DNA from: Desulfatiglans anilini DSM 4660
GTDB taxonomy: Bacteria; Desulfobacterota; DSM-4660; Desulfatiglandales; Desulfatiglandaceae
Assembly: GCF_000422285.1 (NCBI RefSeq)
Contig: NZ_AULM01000016.1
Coordinates: 17,395 to 81,394, forward strand
Direction: 5' to 3'
Length of the DNA: 64,000 nucleotides
Position numbers and translations under genes: made by a program. Below, one piece after another: positions 51,263 to 59,406 of this stretch (positions are counted from its first letter, which is position 1; every line of letters starts with the position of its first letter). The notes below the pieces were generated by a model. The model saw only the letters and a list, made by a program, of their open reading frames with translations. It made no database searches and was not told the DNA's origin.

Positions 51263-51886
51263 ATGAGCGGCTCATTCTACGAGGAAAACCACGAAGCTTA
51301 TTACCAGCAGACGGTCGGAATCGACCCGGCGCCCTTTCTCGAGCCGCTTATCCGATACCTTCCGCCGGCGAGTTTGCTCCTCGACGTAGGCTGCGGCAGC
51401 GGCCGCGATCTGCGCTGGTTCAAAGAAAGAGGCTATCGTGTGGTCGGCATGGAGCGCTCGCGCAGTCTTGCACGCATGGCCGCCGACCATGCCGGATGCG
51501 AGATCCATGAGGCCGATTTCCGCTCTTTCGACTTCCGGTCTCTCCCCTGCGACGCGATCCTGCTGGTGGGAGCGTTGGTCCACGTCCCACATGAGTCCCT
51601 TTCGCGGGTTTTCCTTCACATTACGCAGGGGCTCCGACCACGTGGAAAGGTCCTCCTGACCCTCAAGGAAGGCCGCGGGTCCTCGTCCATTCCTGACGGG
51701 CGCGTCTTCTATCTATGGGAGGATCAGCCGCTACGCGCGCTGATCGCCTCCAGCGGCTTCACCATCCTGGATGTTCAACGTCAGATTTCAGCGGTACGCC
51801 CTAAGGATGTCTGGCTCGGGTATGTGCTCGAAAAACCCCATCATGAAGCTGATGCACCCGCAGATCCCCTGGGAGAGCCCGGTTGA
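51263..51886 (+). CDS. Class I SAM methyltransferase coupled to the helicase gene
   Basis: A 207-residue methyltransferase: MSGSFYEENHEAYYQQTVGI, motif I LLDVGCGSGRDLRWFKERGY near residue 36, an acidic strand-2 end VVGMERSRSL, then HEADFRSFDFRSLPCDAILL, LVHVPHESL and LRPRGKVLLTLKEG. It has no target-recognition domain and no DPPY/PC motif of DNA methyltransferases, so a small-molecule, RNA or protein substrate is more likely. The stop TGA overlaps the ATG of the large helicase gene (TGATG), so both proteins are made from one transcript. The ribosome binding site upstream is weak. Pairing with a nuclease/helicase suggests self/non-self marking or modification (inference). Confidence 0.8.
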   Translation: MSGSFYEENHEAYYQQTVGIDPAPFLEPLIRYLPPASLLLDVGCGSGRDLRWFKERGYRVVGMERSRSLARMAADHAGCEIHEADFRSFDFRSLPCDAILLVGALVHVPHESLSRVFLHITQGLRPRGKVLLTLKEGRGSSSIPDGRVFYLWEDQPLRALIASSGFTILDVQRQISAVRPKDVWLGYVLEKPHHEADAPADPLGEPG

Positions 51887-54800
51887 TGGACCAGCAAGAA
51901 GAAAAGCCGGTCATTTACCGCAAGCTCGTGCGCGACCGCATCCCGGAAATCATCCGGGAGGCCGGTAAGGCGCCTTTTGTGCGGACGCTTGGCGATGACG
52001 AATTCAGACTGGCCCTCGGCCGGAAGATCCTCGAGGAGGCCCACGAGCTGTTCTCCGCGTGGAGAGCAAAGGATTCGCACGGCGTTCTGACGGAATCCGC
52101 CGACCTGCTCGAGACTGTGTTGGCCGCCCTCCGTGAAGAAGGTTTCACCTTCCATGATCTGGAGCAGGCTCGCCGTACAAGGGCCGCCGAACGAGGCTGC
52201 TTCCACGAAAAACTGTTTCTTGAAGCTGTCAACGGATACATCGCCCAAACTGCATCCGGTCGCGACACGCCTGCCTTTCTGTTCAATCCCGGCGACGCCC
52301 TGGACCTGATCGAACTCATCCGTTCCGAACTTTTGCGGAGCACCGATGCCTGGATCGCTTCGGCCTTTTCCTCCCCTTCCGCCGTCAATCTGCTCTTGAC
52401 GGGTTTTGAGCGCTTCGTTGCGTCCGGCGGCAGGCTTCGGCTTCTCCTGTCGACCATGGGCAACGTCACCCGGCCCGAATACCTGAGCCACATCGAACGC
52501 CTTCTACCAGGCGGTGAAGTACGGGTTTTTCATCCCCCGCAGATGCCGTTCGACAGGGTGCCCCCGGATTTCCACGTCAAGGCATACCTTTTTAAACGCC
52601 GCGACGGCGTGGGCTCCGTGATCATCGGCTCCTCGAACCTCACCGGGGCAGGGCTCACCACCAATATCGAGTGGAACTACTTCACTTCGAGCGAGATCAA
52701 TCTCGCCTTCGAGGAAGCCGCCCCCTTCGAAGCCGCCGTCCGGATCTTCGATCAATACTGGACGAAGCAGTCCGTTCCCGTCAGCGAAGACTTCCTCGAA
52801 GGTTACCGGCGGCGATTCCACACTGTCCCTGAAAGCGCAGCCCCTAAAGCTTACCACCCCGAGCATTTCCGAGACAAGCAAGTGGCTGAAGGCTCGTCAC
52901 CCCGCCAGGAGCCTGTCCACCCCAACACCCCCCAGATCGAAGCGCTTGAAAAACTGGCTGAGATGCGTGCACAGGGCGTCGAACGGGCGGCGGTCATCGC
53001 CGCCACGGGAATCGGAAAGACCTACCTCGCCGCCTTCGACTTTCGGACATCCGGCTGCCGTAGGATGCTTTTCATCGCCCACCGCCAGACAATTCTTCTG
53101 AAGGCCATGGAGAGCTTCCGAACCGTCATGAACTTACCCTATTTCGGCGCCCTCTGCACCGCCGAGGACCGGCCCGCATCAGATCACCCGGCCGTCTTCG
53201 CGATGATCCAGACCCTCAGCCGCCATTCCACACTGGAAAAGCTGCCGCCTGATTCTTTCGATTACATCGTGATGGACGAGTTCCACCACAGCCAGGCGGC
53301 TACGTACCGGCGCGTCATCGAACACTTCCGCCCGCAGTTCTTCCTAGGCCTCACGGCCACTCCGGAGCGTATGGACGGCCGGGATGTTCTCGCCCATTGC
53401 GGCTACAATATCGCCTATGAGCTGAGGGTTCTGGAGGCGATCGAACGCGGCTGGCTCACCCCGTTTCAGTATTTTGCCGTCTATGATGAAACGGACTACA
53501 GTGGGATCACTTGGCGCGGTACCCAATACGACGAACACGAGCTTGACCAGGCTCTGAGCACGGACACCCGCACCGCTGTCATCGCACGCAATCTTTCTAA
53601 TTTTCTGCCTTCAATGGGCAAGATCAAAGCCCTTGCCTTTTGCTCCTCCATCGCCCACGCCAGGTATACGGCAAGACACCTGAGCCTGAGCCATGGGATT
53701 CCTGCCAGGGCCCTTCTAGGGGAGGATTCCGAAGAAACCCGCCAGGCAACGATTCGATGCCTTCGAGATGAGAAGGACCCACTCAAGGTGATCTGCTCGG
53801 TCGATATTTTCAACGAAGGCGTCGACATCCCTGAGCTTACCCATGTGCTTTTCCTCCGACCGACCCAGTCCTTTGCGGTTTTTCTCCAGCAACTGGGCCG
53901 CGGACTGCGACGATCGCCCGGAAAGGATTTTCTGGTGGCCATCGATTTCGTGGGAAACTACCGTAAAGTGCATGTGGCGCCGCTCGCGCTTTGCGGGTAC
54001 ACGTCGATCGAGACCTTTATCAAAGACTTTGCAGGGAAAGTCCGGCCGGACCCCCGAAAAATGCTGCCGGCATCCTGCTTCCTGGATCCGGAATTGAAGG
54101 TCCAGAGGATCTGGGACGATGAATTGAAGACGATCCTCGGCAGGCATACGCCAGTGGCTGAACGTCTCAAGAACTTTTATCTCGAGATCAGGGAGAACCT
54201 TGGAGGCAGGTCACCACAGCTCATGGATCTTTTCGCTGCAGGGTATGATATCGATCCGCGCGCTTTCATCTCCCATTTCGGCAACTGGTTGCGGGCGAAG
54301 CTTTACTGCGAAGACGGCCGGCTGGATCCCTGCGAAAACGACATCCTCGACACCCCTGGAGAGGCGTTTCTACAGCATCTCGAAAAGGACCTTCGCCCTG
54401 TCCGCTCCTATAAAATGGTGGTGCTCCTTTCTCTGCTCGAAATGCCGGGCACCCAATGGGCGATCGAGGACATCGCCGTCAGGTTTCTCAACCATTTCTT
54501 GGCCCATCCGGATCATCTGCCCGACTACGAAGATCTTGCCAGGGCCGAGGAGCCCGGCAAATTCCCTCTTGACCTTATAATAAGAAAGCTCAGAAAAATG
54601 CCGCTCCATTTCCTGAGCAACAGCCCGAAGGATTTTTTCATTCTGGACCTCAACCAGAACCGCTTCCTTCTTCAACAAGCCGTCCATCCCTTCTGGATGG
54701 ACGATCATTTCAGGATGCTTGTGCGCGACCGGGCCACATTCGCCCTGGCTGAATATTTCAGGCGGAAGGCCCTTCGGCAGACTGTGTATGCCGGCCCGGA

Positions 54801-55092
54801 TGTTACGGAAAGCACCTTCAAGCTTCGCCCTGAGCTCGCAGAACTGCTTCTTGGGGCTCGCCGGCTCCCCCCGGGAGGAGAGAAACTCGTGCGAGTGAAA
54901 ATGAACGGCGAGAAATGGCAGGCAACACTCAGGCGATCCAGCGACGGCAGATCCTTTTATATTCAATCGCCTCCCGACTCGCCCTATTGCTCTTATTTTT
55001 CTCAATCAAAAGATGGCAGCACTGACGGACAGAGGCTTTTTAGGATCAAATACGAAAAAGATACTCTGGTTTTGATATTACAAGACGAATGA
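51886..55092 (+). CDS. MazG-like / PLD nuclease / SF2 helicase / DUF3427 fusion protein
   Basis: A 1068-residue multidomain protein. Residues 8-110 resemble MazG-like phosphoribosyl-ATP/NTP pyrophosphohydrolases (KLVRDRIPEIIREAGKAPFV, KILEEAHELFSA, ADLLETVLAAL). Residues 130-310 are a PLD-type nuclease domain with HVKAYLF near 230 and GSSNLTGAGL near 249. Residues 345-760 form an SF2 helicase: Walker A AATGIGKT, DEFHH box, TATPERMDG, ICSVDIFNEGVDIPELTHV and QQLGRGLRRSPGKD. The remaining 300 residues match the DUF3427 type. PLD-helicase-DUF3427 proteins are known in defence-type loci; a MazG-like head that could hydrolyse nucleotides adds a second activity. It lies downstream of the coupled methyltransferase. 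All core motifs appear intact. Confidence 0.85.
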   Translation: MDQQEEKPVIYRKLVRDRIPEIIREAGKAPFVRTLGDDEFRLALGRKILEEAHELFSAWRAKDSHGVLTESADLLETVLAALREEGFTFHDLEQARRTRAAERGCFHEKLFLEAVNGYIAQTASGRDTPAFLFNPGDALDLIELIRSELLRSTDAWIASAFSSPSAVNLLLTGFERFVASGGRLRLLLSTMGNVTRPEYLSHIERLLPGGEVRVFHPPQMPFDRVPPDFHVKAYLFKRRDGVGSVIIGSSNLTGAGLTTNIEWNYFTSSEINLAFEEAAPFEAAVRIFDQYWTKQSVPVSEDFLEGYRRRFHTVPESAAPKAYHPEHFRDKQVAEGSSPRQEPVHPNTPQIEALEKLAEMRAQGVERAAVIAATGIGKTYLAAFDFRTSGCRRMLFIAHRQTILLKAMESFRTVMNLPYFGALCTAEDRPASDHPAVFAMIQTLSRHSTLEKLPPDSFDYIVMDEFHHSQAATYRRVIEHFRPQFFLGLTATPERMDGRDVLAHCGYNIAYELRVLEAIERGWLTPFQYFAVYDETDYSGITWRGTQYDEHELDQALSTDTRTAVIARNLSNFLPSMGKIKALAFCSSIAHARYTARHLSLSHGIPARALLGEDSEETRQATIRCLRDEKDPLKVICSVDIFNEGVDIPELTHVLFLRPTQSFAVFLQQLGRGLRRSPGKDFLVAIDFVGNYRKVHVAPLALCGYTSIETFIKDFAGKVRPDPRKMLPASCFLDPELKVQRIWDDELKTILGRHTPVAERLKNFYLEIRENLGGRSPQLMDLFAAGYDIDPRAFISHFGNWLRAKLYCEDGRLDPCENDILDTPGEAFLQHLEKDLRPVRSYKMVVLLSLLEMPGTQWAIEDIAVRFLNHFLAHPDHLPDYEDLARAEEPGKFPLDLIIRKLRKMPLHFLSNSPKDFFILDLNQNRFLLQQAVHPFWMDDHFRMLVRDRATFALAEYFRRKALRQTVYAGPDVTESTFKLRPELAELLLGARRLPPGGEKLVRVKMNGEKWQATLRRSSDGRSFYIQSPPDSPYCSYFSQSKDGSTDGQRLFRIKYEKDTLVLILQDE

Positions 55093-55103
55093 TTTTCTTA
55101 TGT

Positions 55104-55298
55104 TCACTGTAATGATATTCCGACCGGGATACTTTTGCTCATGATGCCGTTTTGAGTGCGGAGGCCGCGGTCTTCGGCCGGAGGGAGGTAGGTTTTGACG
55201 ATTCGGCCTAGGACTTCCAGTTCGTCGCGGGTGAGGTATCCACTCGGAAATGGTCTGGTGTCCTCTGTCTGCAGTTGAAGAGCATTTAGGATGAGCAT
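55104..55298 (-). pseudogene. RhuM-like gene scrap
   Basis: A 64-residue frame containing GYLTRDELEVLGRIVKTYLP then AEDRGLR, which resembles the conserved NYLxxxEIxxLNRIVxxYLDxAED segment of RhuM-family virulence proteins. Everything before and after is missing. It sits directly after the helicase gene, mirroring the RhuM/Fic scrap on the other side of the locus at about 50.1 kb; both are on the minus strand, so the helicase locus may have been inserted into a RhuM-type gene region (inference). Confidence 0.4.
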
Positions 55299-55456
55299 TA
55301 GTTATTACTGCTTAAGAAATTTTCGCCTGTCTAAAATATGCAATTTGTGCTGGCTCCGACTGGTAAACCTATGCCTGTAGTATCGGTTTCCGCCTTGCAA
55401 TGTAACGGGCTACGCACTGAGGGGTTGAATTCCCCCCCCTGAGCGAAGCCGGACGT

Positions 55457-56446
55457 TTAAGGAAAAAGAATAAACTTGGGACGGGAAGGATGAACTGTAA
55501 TTGAATCTGAATTGTCACCAAGCCATCTTTGAAAGCGTTCCCAAATTTTGCTATCCTCTTCAGCTTCTATTAAGACCATCCCCAAGTTGTGAATCAGATG
55601 ATTTTTGGCTCGCTGTCCGTCAAACTGCCAGTTATTACGTTCGATGCTTGAATACCGCTTGATCGACATGCCGTTGAGATCCGAAATTTTCAACCGAGAT
55701 GACATTAAATTGGCATCAGGATTAATGAATGTAAATGCACAGTACTTACTTGGTGCAAACCATTTTAATCTATTATCAAATACGAAATATTTAGCTATTC
55801 TTTTTCCCCACAATAGCTTGTTGCTGTTATTCTGGATCTCAGTGTTCCATGATCTGATATTCAGAATCACCTCCAGCAAATTTGCTGCGAAGTGAATTCT
55901 GGACCTCTCAAAAGAAATTAACGGTTTTGATATATCAAAAACTCTTAAGATTTCAGAAGAGATATCAATATGTCTTCCACGTAATTCATGAAGCGGCATT
56001 TGATTGAGATGCTTAACTTCTTGAGGTGAATATCGAGGCAATAAGGTCGTTTGAAAAGCATTCATGCCCACATGACGCATTAGAGAAATGGCGGTTGCTC
56101 CCAGATTTCTACGCCCTGTTGCCACATGGGGACTGACCATGGAAACAAATACATCCGTATCGGATTGTGGACTGAACAAATGTGTAGCGGCAAATTTCGC
56201 GTGATTTGCCACGGGGTCCGCTCTGCTTACTTCAAATTCAATCCAATACCGGCGTGACCCGTCGGCATTTGCCAACAAGACATCCGTTTTAGGCGTAAAC
56301 CCCAAGAGCTTGCAAAGTTCAGGCGGCGTGACCGCAACCTCCGAAGTGCAGGACCACCCAGGAGGCTTGTGGCGAGAGAATTCGAGCTGCAGATAACGCG
56401 CCAGATTTCCCATTCTACCTATATTTGATTCGTTGGGCGGCTCCAC
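55457..56446 (-). CDS. Unknown protein, candidate PD-(D/E)XK-type nuclease
   Basis: A 329-residue protein of unrecognised family, clearly AT-richer than its neighbours. The N-terminal third contains LGFTPKTDVLLANADG, then RRYWIEFEVSRADPVANHAK, a strand-Asp followed by a strand with ExE before an N/H-rich helix. This spacing fits the PD-(D/E)XK restriction-like core with a variant last residue. The rest is mixed and ends in WLGDNSDSITVHPSRPK. The start may be GTG 56446 or ATG 56413 (MGNLARYLQLEF). It lies just downstream of the MazG-PLD-helicase gene on the opposite strand, so a role in restriction of foreign DNA is possible. The nuclease call is inference from motif spacing only. Confidence 0.45.
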   Translation of the reverse strand: MEPPNESNIGRMGNLARYLQLEFSRHKPPGWSCTSEVAVTPPELCKLLGFTPKTDVLLANADGSRRYWIEFEVSRADPVANHAKFAATHLFSPQSDTDVFVSMVSPHVATGRRNLGATAISLMRHVGMNAFQTTLLPRYSPQEVKHLNQMPLHELRGRHIDISSEILRVFDISKPLISFERSRIHFAANLLEVILNIRSWNTEIQNNSNKLLWGKRIAKYFVFDNRLKWFAPSKYCAFTFINPDANLMSSRLKISDLNGMSIKRYSSIERNNWQFDGQRAKNHLIHNLGMVLIEAEEDSKIWERFQRWLGDNSDSITVHPSRPKFILFP

Positions 56447-56807
56447 TCCGAAATGATGAAGATTGGCGCCATGCTCCGAAAATAGATGGATTTATTATGA
56501 AATTTCCACGGGTCCATATATCCCAACATCCCAGAGTCCTTGATTCATTTTCGCGAGCAGGCCTGACGGTTTTGTTTTGTCGTATACGAGCGCCAGGCGC
56601 CGCCAATCTTGGCCATTTTTCTGCAGGCCAGAATTGTCCATGTTTTGACCGGCGTTAATAAAACTGAAATAGACTTTATTATTTGTGAAAAATGGGCCCT
56701 GAGGAATGCTCTTTTCATTAGCACCAGACAAGGGTTTGCGCAAGAATTTTGTTTCAGGATTGAACGAATGGAAGCAGGCGGGATCTCCCGCAGACGTGAC
56801 GGGGTCT

Positions 56808-56860
56808 GAACGCTTCCCCCGGAAGCGGGTCTTTCGGGGTATCGTGTCGGATCGAGTTGC
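56808..56860 (+). repeat. Dispersed repeat R2, left-half copy
   Basis: GAACGCTTCCCCCGGAAGCG followed by TCTTTCGGGGTATCGTGTCGG, matching the left half of the copy at 48044. Confidence 0.65.
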
Positions 56861-56863
56861 CCC

Positions 56864-56938
56864 ATTACGCCGATCACCAAGTGGCCTCATTAAGGCGATC
56901 ACGCAGTGGCTCGATTACGGCGATCACTAGCACGTGAT
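56864..56938 (+). mobile_element. Three 25 bp direct repeats resembling an IS21-family end
   Basis: Units start at 56864, 56889 and 56914: ATTACGCCGATCACCAAGTG, ATTAAGGCGATCACGCAGTG and ATTACGGCGATCACTAGCAC. Exact 25 bp spacing with a conserved (C/G)CGATCAC core is typical of multiple transposase-binding sites at IS21-type ends. No transposase gene is left. Confidence 0.55.
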
Positions 56939-56993
56939 CCGTTTGCGAGCCGCCTCTGCCTTTATCTCCTTCCTCTTCGACCTTGGCGTTGGC

Positions 56994-57035
56994 GGCCAGC
57001 CAGTGAAGATTGAGGATTGGGTCATCGGGGGCATC
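56994..57035 (+). repeat. 30 bp repeat block, copy 1
   Basis: The first 20 bases are GGCCAGCCAGTGAAGATTGA. The 30 bp block and a following GGGGGCATC are shared with 58120-58160. The two copies bracket the TacA/TacT pair in direct orientation. Confidence 0.7.
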
Positions 57036-57152
57036 AGGGTTATCGAATCCGGTTTTCCCTCCATGCTCTATGCGCGCGCATGCGCGTGGGCGATTAATGA
57101 TTCTGGATGCCCCAGATGAGACCCTCAACGGCGGTATTTCCTTACAAAGGTT

Positions 57153-57197
57153 TTGTGCGCACAATGTATTGACACGTAATGCGCGGTGCTCTATGGT
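57153..57197 (+). promoter_or_regulatory. Promoter and palindrome upstream of tacA
   Basis: TTGACA (57169-57174), 17 bp spacer, TATGGT (57192-57197); the perfect palindrome TTGTGCGCACAA (57153-57164) lies just upstream of the -35 box. The position fits autoregulation by the antitoxin encoded at 57220. Confidence 0.7.
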
Positions 57198-57219
57198 ATC
57201 AGCATAGGAGGAACAAGCC

Positions 57220-57504
57220 ATGGCGCAGACTGCTCAATTGAGCCGCAGCACAAACATCAATATCCGGGTGGCCCCTGCGCAGCGTAACCTGATTGATCAG
57301 GCCGCTTCGCTCAGCAACAAGACGAGAACGGAGTTTATCCTTGACGCGGTTACCAAGGCTGCGAAGGACGCCATTCTCGACCAGGTGCTGTTTCGGGTTT
57401 CGGCCGAACAATTCCTGGAATTCCAGAGGCTGCTGGACAGTCCCCCGAGTTCGAACGAGCGTTTGAAGGCCCTCATCTCGCGTAAGCCTCGGTGGGAGAA
57501 ATGA
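57220..57504 (+). CDS. DUF1778/TacA-type antitoxin
   Basis: A 94-residue antitoxin: a ribbon-helix-helix DNA-binding N-terminus (SRSTNINIRVAPAQRNLIDQ, AASLSNKTRTEFILDAVTKA) and a C-terminal toxin-wrapping tail with the conserved VSAEQFLEFQRLLDSPPSSN pattern of DUF1778 proteins. An AGGAGG site precedes the ATG. The last bases overlap the acetyltransferase gene. The antitoxin neutralises its partner and represses the promoter as a complex. Confidence 0.92.
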   Translation: MAQTAQLSRSTNINIRVAPAQRNLIDQAASLSNKTRTEFILDAVTKAAKDAILDQVLFRVSAEQFLEFQRLLDSPPSSNERLKALISRKPRWEK

Positions 57505-58001
57505 TCAACGCGCCGGAGCCTCTTGCAGGGAATCACGACGTTCTGTCGTTTCGCTCCGGCGAACCGAGCATGGACGATTGGCTCAAGCGGAGGGCGTTGG
57601 CAAACCAGTCCAGCGGTGCATCCAGGACTTATGTCATCACCGAAAACGACCGCGTGATCGGGTATTATGCCTTGGCTGCCGGGGCTGTCGCCGCCCTCGA
57701 GGCCCCCTCTAAGGTGCGGCGCAACATGCCTGATCCCATTCCCGTCATGGTGTTGGGCCGCCTCGCGGTTGACGAGGAGTGGCAAGGGCAAGGTTTCGGC
57801 CTTGACCTGCTTCGAGAAGCTGTACTCCGGACGCTGCAAGCGGCGGAGATCGCGGGCATTCGGGCCTTGCTTGTACATGCCTTGCATGAGAGGGCTGCCC
57901 GATTCTATGAGCATGCAGGATTTCGCCTCTCTCCACTGTTGCCTCTGACGTACTTCTTGGCTCTCGGTGACGCCCAAAAAATCATAGCCTGCAGTCGATA
58001 A
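57501..58001 (+). CDS. GNAT acetyltransferase toxin, TacT type
   Basis: A 166-residue GNAT-fold acetyltransferase partner of the DUF1778 antitoxin. Features are LAGNHDVLSFRSGEPSMDDW (the typical N-terminal F-x-S-G-x-x-x-L-D-x-W/L motif), TYVITENDRVIGYYALAAG, then VLGRLAVDEEWQGQGFGLDL with the acetyl-CoA pyrophosphate loop (Q-G-Q-G-F-G). The C-terminal catalytic Tyr is in RAARFYEHAGFRLSP. TacT toxins acetylate the amino acid on charged tRNA and stop translation. The ATG at 57501 overlaps the antitoxin stop (ATGA); a GTG at 57492 is an alternative. Confidence 0.92.
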   Translation: MINAPEPLAGNHDVLSFRSGEPSMDDWLKRRALANQSSGASRTYVITENDRVIGYYALAAGAVAALEAPSKVRRNMPDPIPVMVLGRLAVDEEWQGQGFGLDLLREAVLRTLQAAEIAGIRALLVHALHERAARFYEHAGFRLSPLLPLTYFLALGDAQKIIACSR

Positions 58002-58119
58002 GGGACATTGCTCAAAGAGGTTCCCCAATCCCCTGGACGCATTTTCCGGTTTATCCCATGCGCGCAGGAGCGATGAATGGTTTTATCTGTCCAGTTTGTC
58101 CATCATGCTTGAAATAGAT

Positions 58120-58160
58120 GGCCAGCCAGTGAAGATTGAGGATTGGGTCTTTGGGGGCAT
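58120..58160 (+). repeat. 30 bp repeat block, copy 2
   Basis: Identical over 30 bp to 56994-57023 (starts GGCCAGCCAGTGAAGATTGA) and followed again by GGGGGCATC. It interrupts the recombinase remnant on the minus strand. Confidence 0.7.
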
Positions 58161-58189
58161 CCAAGACGCTCGGGCAGGAAACCTCGTTT

Positions 58190-58429
58190 ACTGAGCATTG
58201 GACCGAACTTGCGGACATCACCCCCCGCTTCCCCATTGCACTCCGCGTAAGAGCGCCATGAGGCAAAAAGAACTGAGGTCTGTTCCCAAGCTCTGGGCGT
58301 GGTCTTGTAGCATTCTTCCCTCTGGGCGTCGAGGCTGTTGAAGTCCTGTTTGAGGCCCTCTTCGGTCGATTTACGCGTGCAAACGGCGCAACGGATGCTC
58401 TCCCGATTTGCGACGGCACCGTTCTTCAT
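58190..58429 (-). pseudogene. N-terminal remnant of a serine site-specific recombinase
   Basis: Starts at ATG 58429 and reads RESIRCAVCTRKSTEEGLKQ then DFNSLDAQREECY, the beginning of large serine recombinases (usual form CAIYTRKSTEEGLDQEFNSLDAQR). After about 50 residues the similarity ends and the frame continues into the 30 bp repeat block. The catalytic Ser region is present, but the rest of the roughly 500-residue enzyme is missing. The start overlaps the restored stop of the DUF2924 gene (ATGA), as in intact phage-type loci where DUF2924 and recombinase genes are adjacent. Confidence 0.7.
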
Positions 58430-59105
58430 GGGATCGTCTCCTGGTGTTTCTGGGTCGTCACTGGGGGTTTGAGGCCGAAGAAGATGAACCCGTTCCACTG
58501 GGAGCCGGTGCTGCCCTGGCAATGGCCGAGAGGGACTTATAGCGCCGGCCTTCGAACTCGAAGCCGTCTTCGAGTACTTTGACCACGATGTCCTCCTTCA
58601 CCTCCTTGACCTTGTCCTCGACGTTGAGGACCTGCCCCTCGGTGCCGTGGGTCTCCACCGTGACGTAGAAGGGGACGACCAAGCCGTTCTTGAGGTCCAT
58701 GTTGTTGACCATGTCGCGGACCTGTTCGTGCATCTTCTGATCGGGCATGACCATCTTCTGGCCGAACGCGCCGCCGACCTTGAGGAGCCTGAACGGCGTG
58801 GCCCAGCGCTTGGCGATGGCCTTTTCGGCCCGGCGGTAATCGCGGAGGAGTTCGATGGACTGGAACGCGGGAAGGACGAGAGAGTTGCCCCGTGGCGAGA
58901 AGGCCGGCGCGTCCCACTCGAGGTGAAGCACCTGCTCCACGGGCAGGTCCAGTCCCTCGTCCGCGGCGGCGGCAAGCGGGACGAGCACCAGACCGTCCGC
59001 TGAAAGCGGCGACGGCTCAGCTACCGCATCAGCTGCCGGGTTCTTGGATTTCGGATTGGATCGTGTTTCCACCGGGGTCCTCTCGGTTTGATGCTCGCCT
59101 TCCAT
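58426..59105 (-). pseudogene. Frameshifted DUF2924 gene with phage-like N-terminal part
   Basis: From ATG 59105 the frame reads an unrecognised, possibly phage-derived region (LKVGGAFGQKMVMPDQKMHE, MDLKNGLVVPFYVTVETHG). It then enters a DUF2924 C-terminus, VLEDGFEFEGRRYKSLSAIAR. After that it shifts: the next frame contains TGSQWNGFIFFGLKP, the expected end of DUF2924, and its stop overlaps the recombinase start by 4 nt. A one-base loss near 58495 explains both. The fusion of the first part with DUF2924 may itself be a deletion scar. Confidence 0.65.
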
Positions 59106-59139
59106 GGCTCCCCCCCTTCGGGCGGCCTTTGGCCGTCCA

Positions 59140-59255
59140 AATCCGCTGTCCTGCGGATTTGTCTTGCCCTTGTGGGCGCGACATTCGCGCCGTGTGGCGG
59201 GAAGCGCCCGCCCCTGGGGTTATCTATCGGAGGCGGGGAGGGAACGTCGACGGGG
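59140..59255 (+). repeat. Dispersed repeat R2, copy upstream of the AbiE operon
   Basis: CCCTTGTGGGCGCGACATTC, CGCCCCTGGGGTTATCTATC and GGCGGGGAGGGAACGTCGAC match the copies at 48120-48215 and 40105. It ends about 25 bp before the AbiE operator region. Confidence 0.75.
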
Positions 59256-59280
59256 CGTTCGGCACTTGACGCGCACGTAT

Positions 59281-59377
59281 GAAACCCATAATTTCATATG
59301 GGTTTCGCGTGAGATTGTCAATAAACCCGACTTTACACTTGACATTTTGACTCAAAACCCATAACATTGCTATGGGT
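59281..59377 (+). promoter_or_regulatory. AbiE promoter with two matching operators
   Basis: Operator 1: GAAACCCATA (59281-59290), 6 bp, TATGGGTTTC (59297-59306), a perfect 10 bp inverted repeat. Operator 2: ACCCATA (59357-59363), 7 bp, TATGGGT (59371-59377). Promoter TTGACA (59339-59344), 17 bp, TAACAT (59362-59367), with the -10 box inside operator 2. Paired inverted repeats over the promoter fit cooperative autorepression by AbiEi. Confidence 0.85.
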
Positions 59378-59406
59378 AACGTGAAACCAAGTCAAGGATG
59401 CCAAAG

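Larger units (their letters stand above)
56447..57152. other. Repeat-rich region between candidate nuclease and TacA/TacT
   Basis: About 700 bp without a complete gene. It holds an R2 left-half copy (56808-56860), three 25 bp direct repeats of IS21-end type (56864-56927), and a 30 bp block at 56994 that recurs at 58120. Confidence 0.55.
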
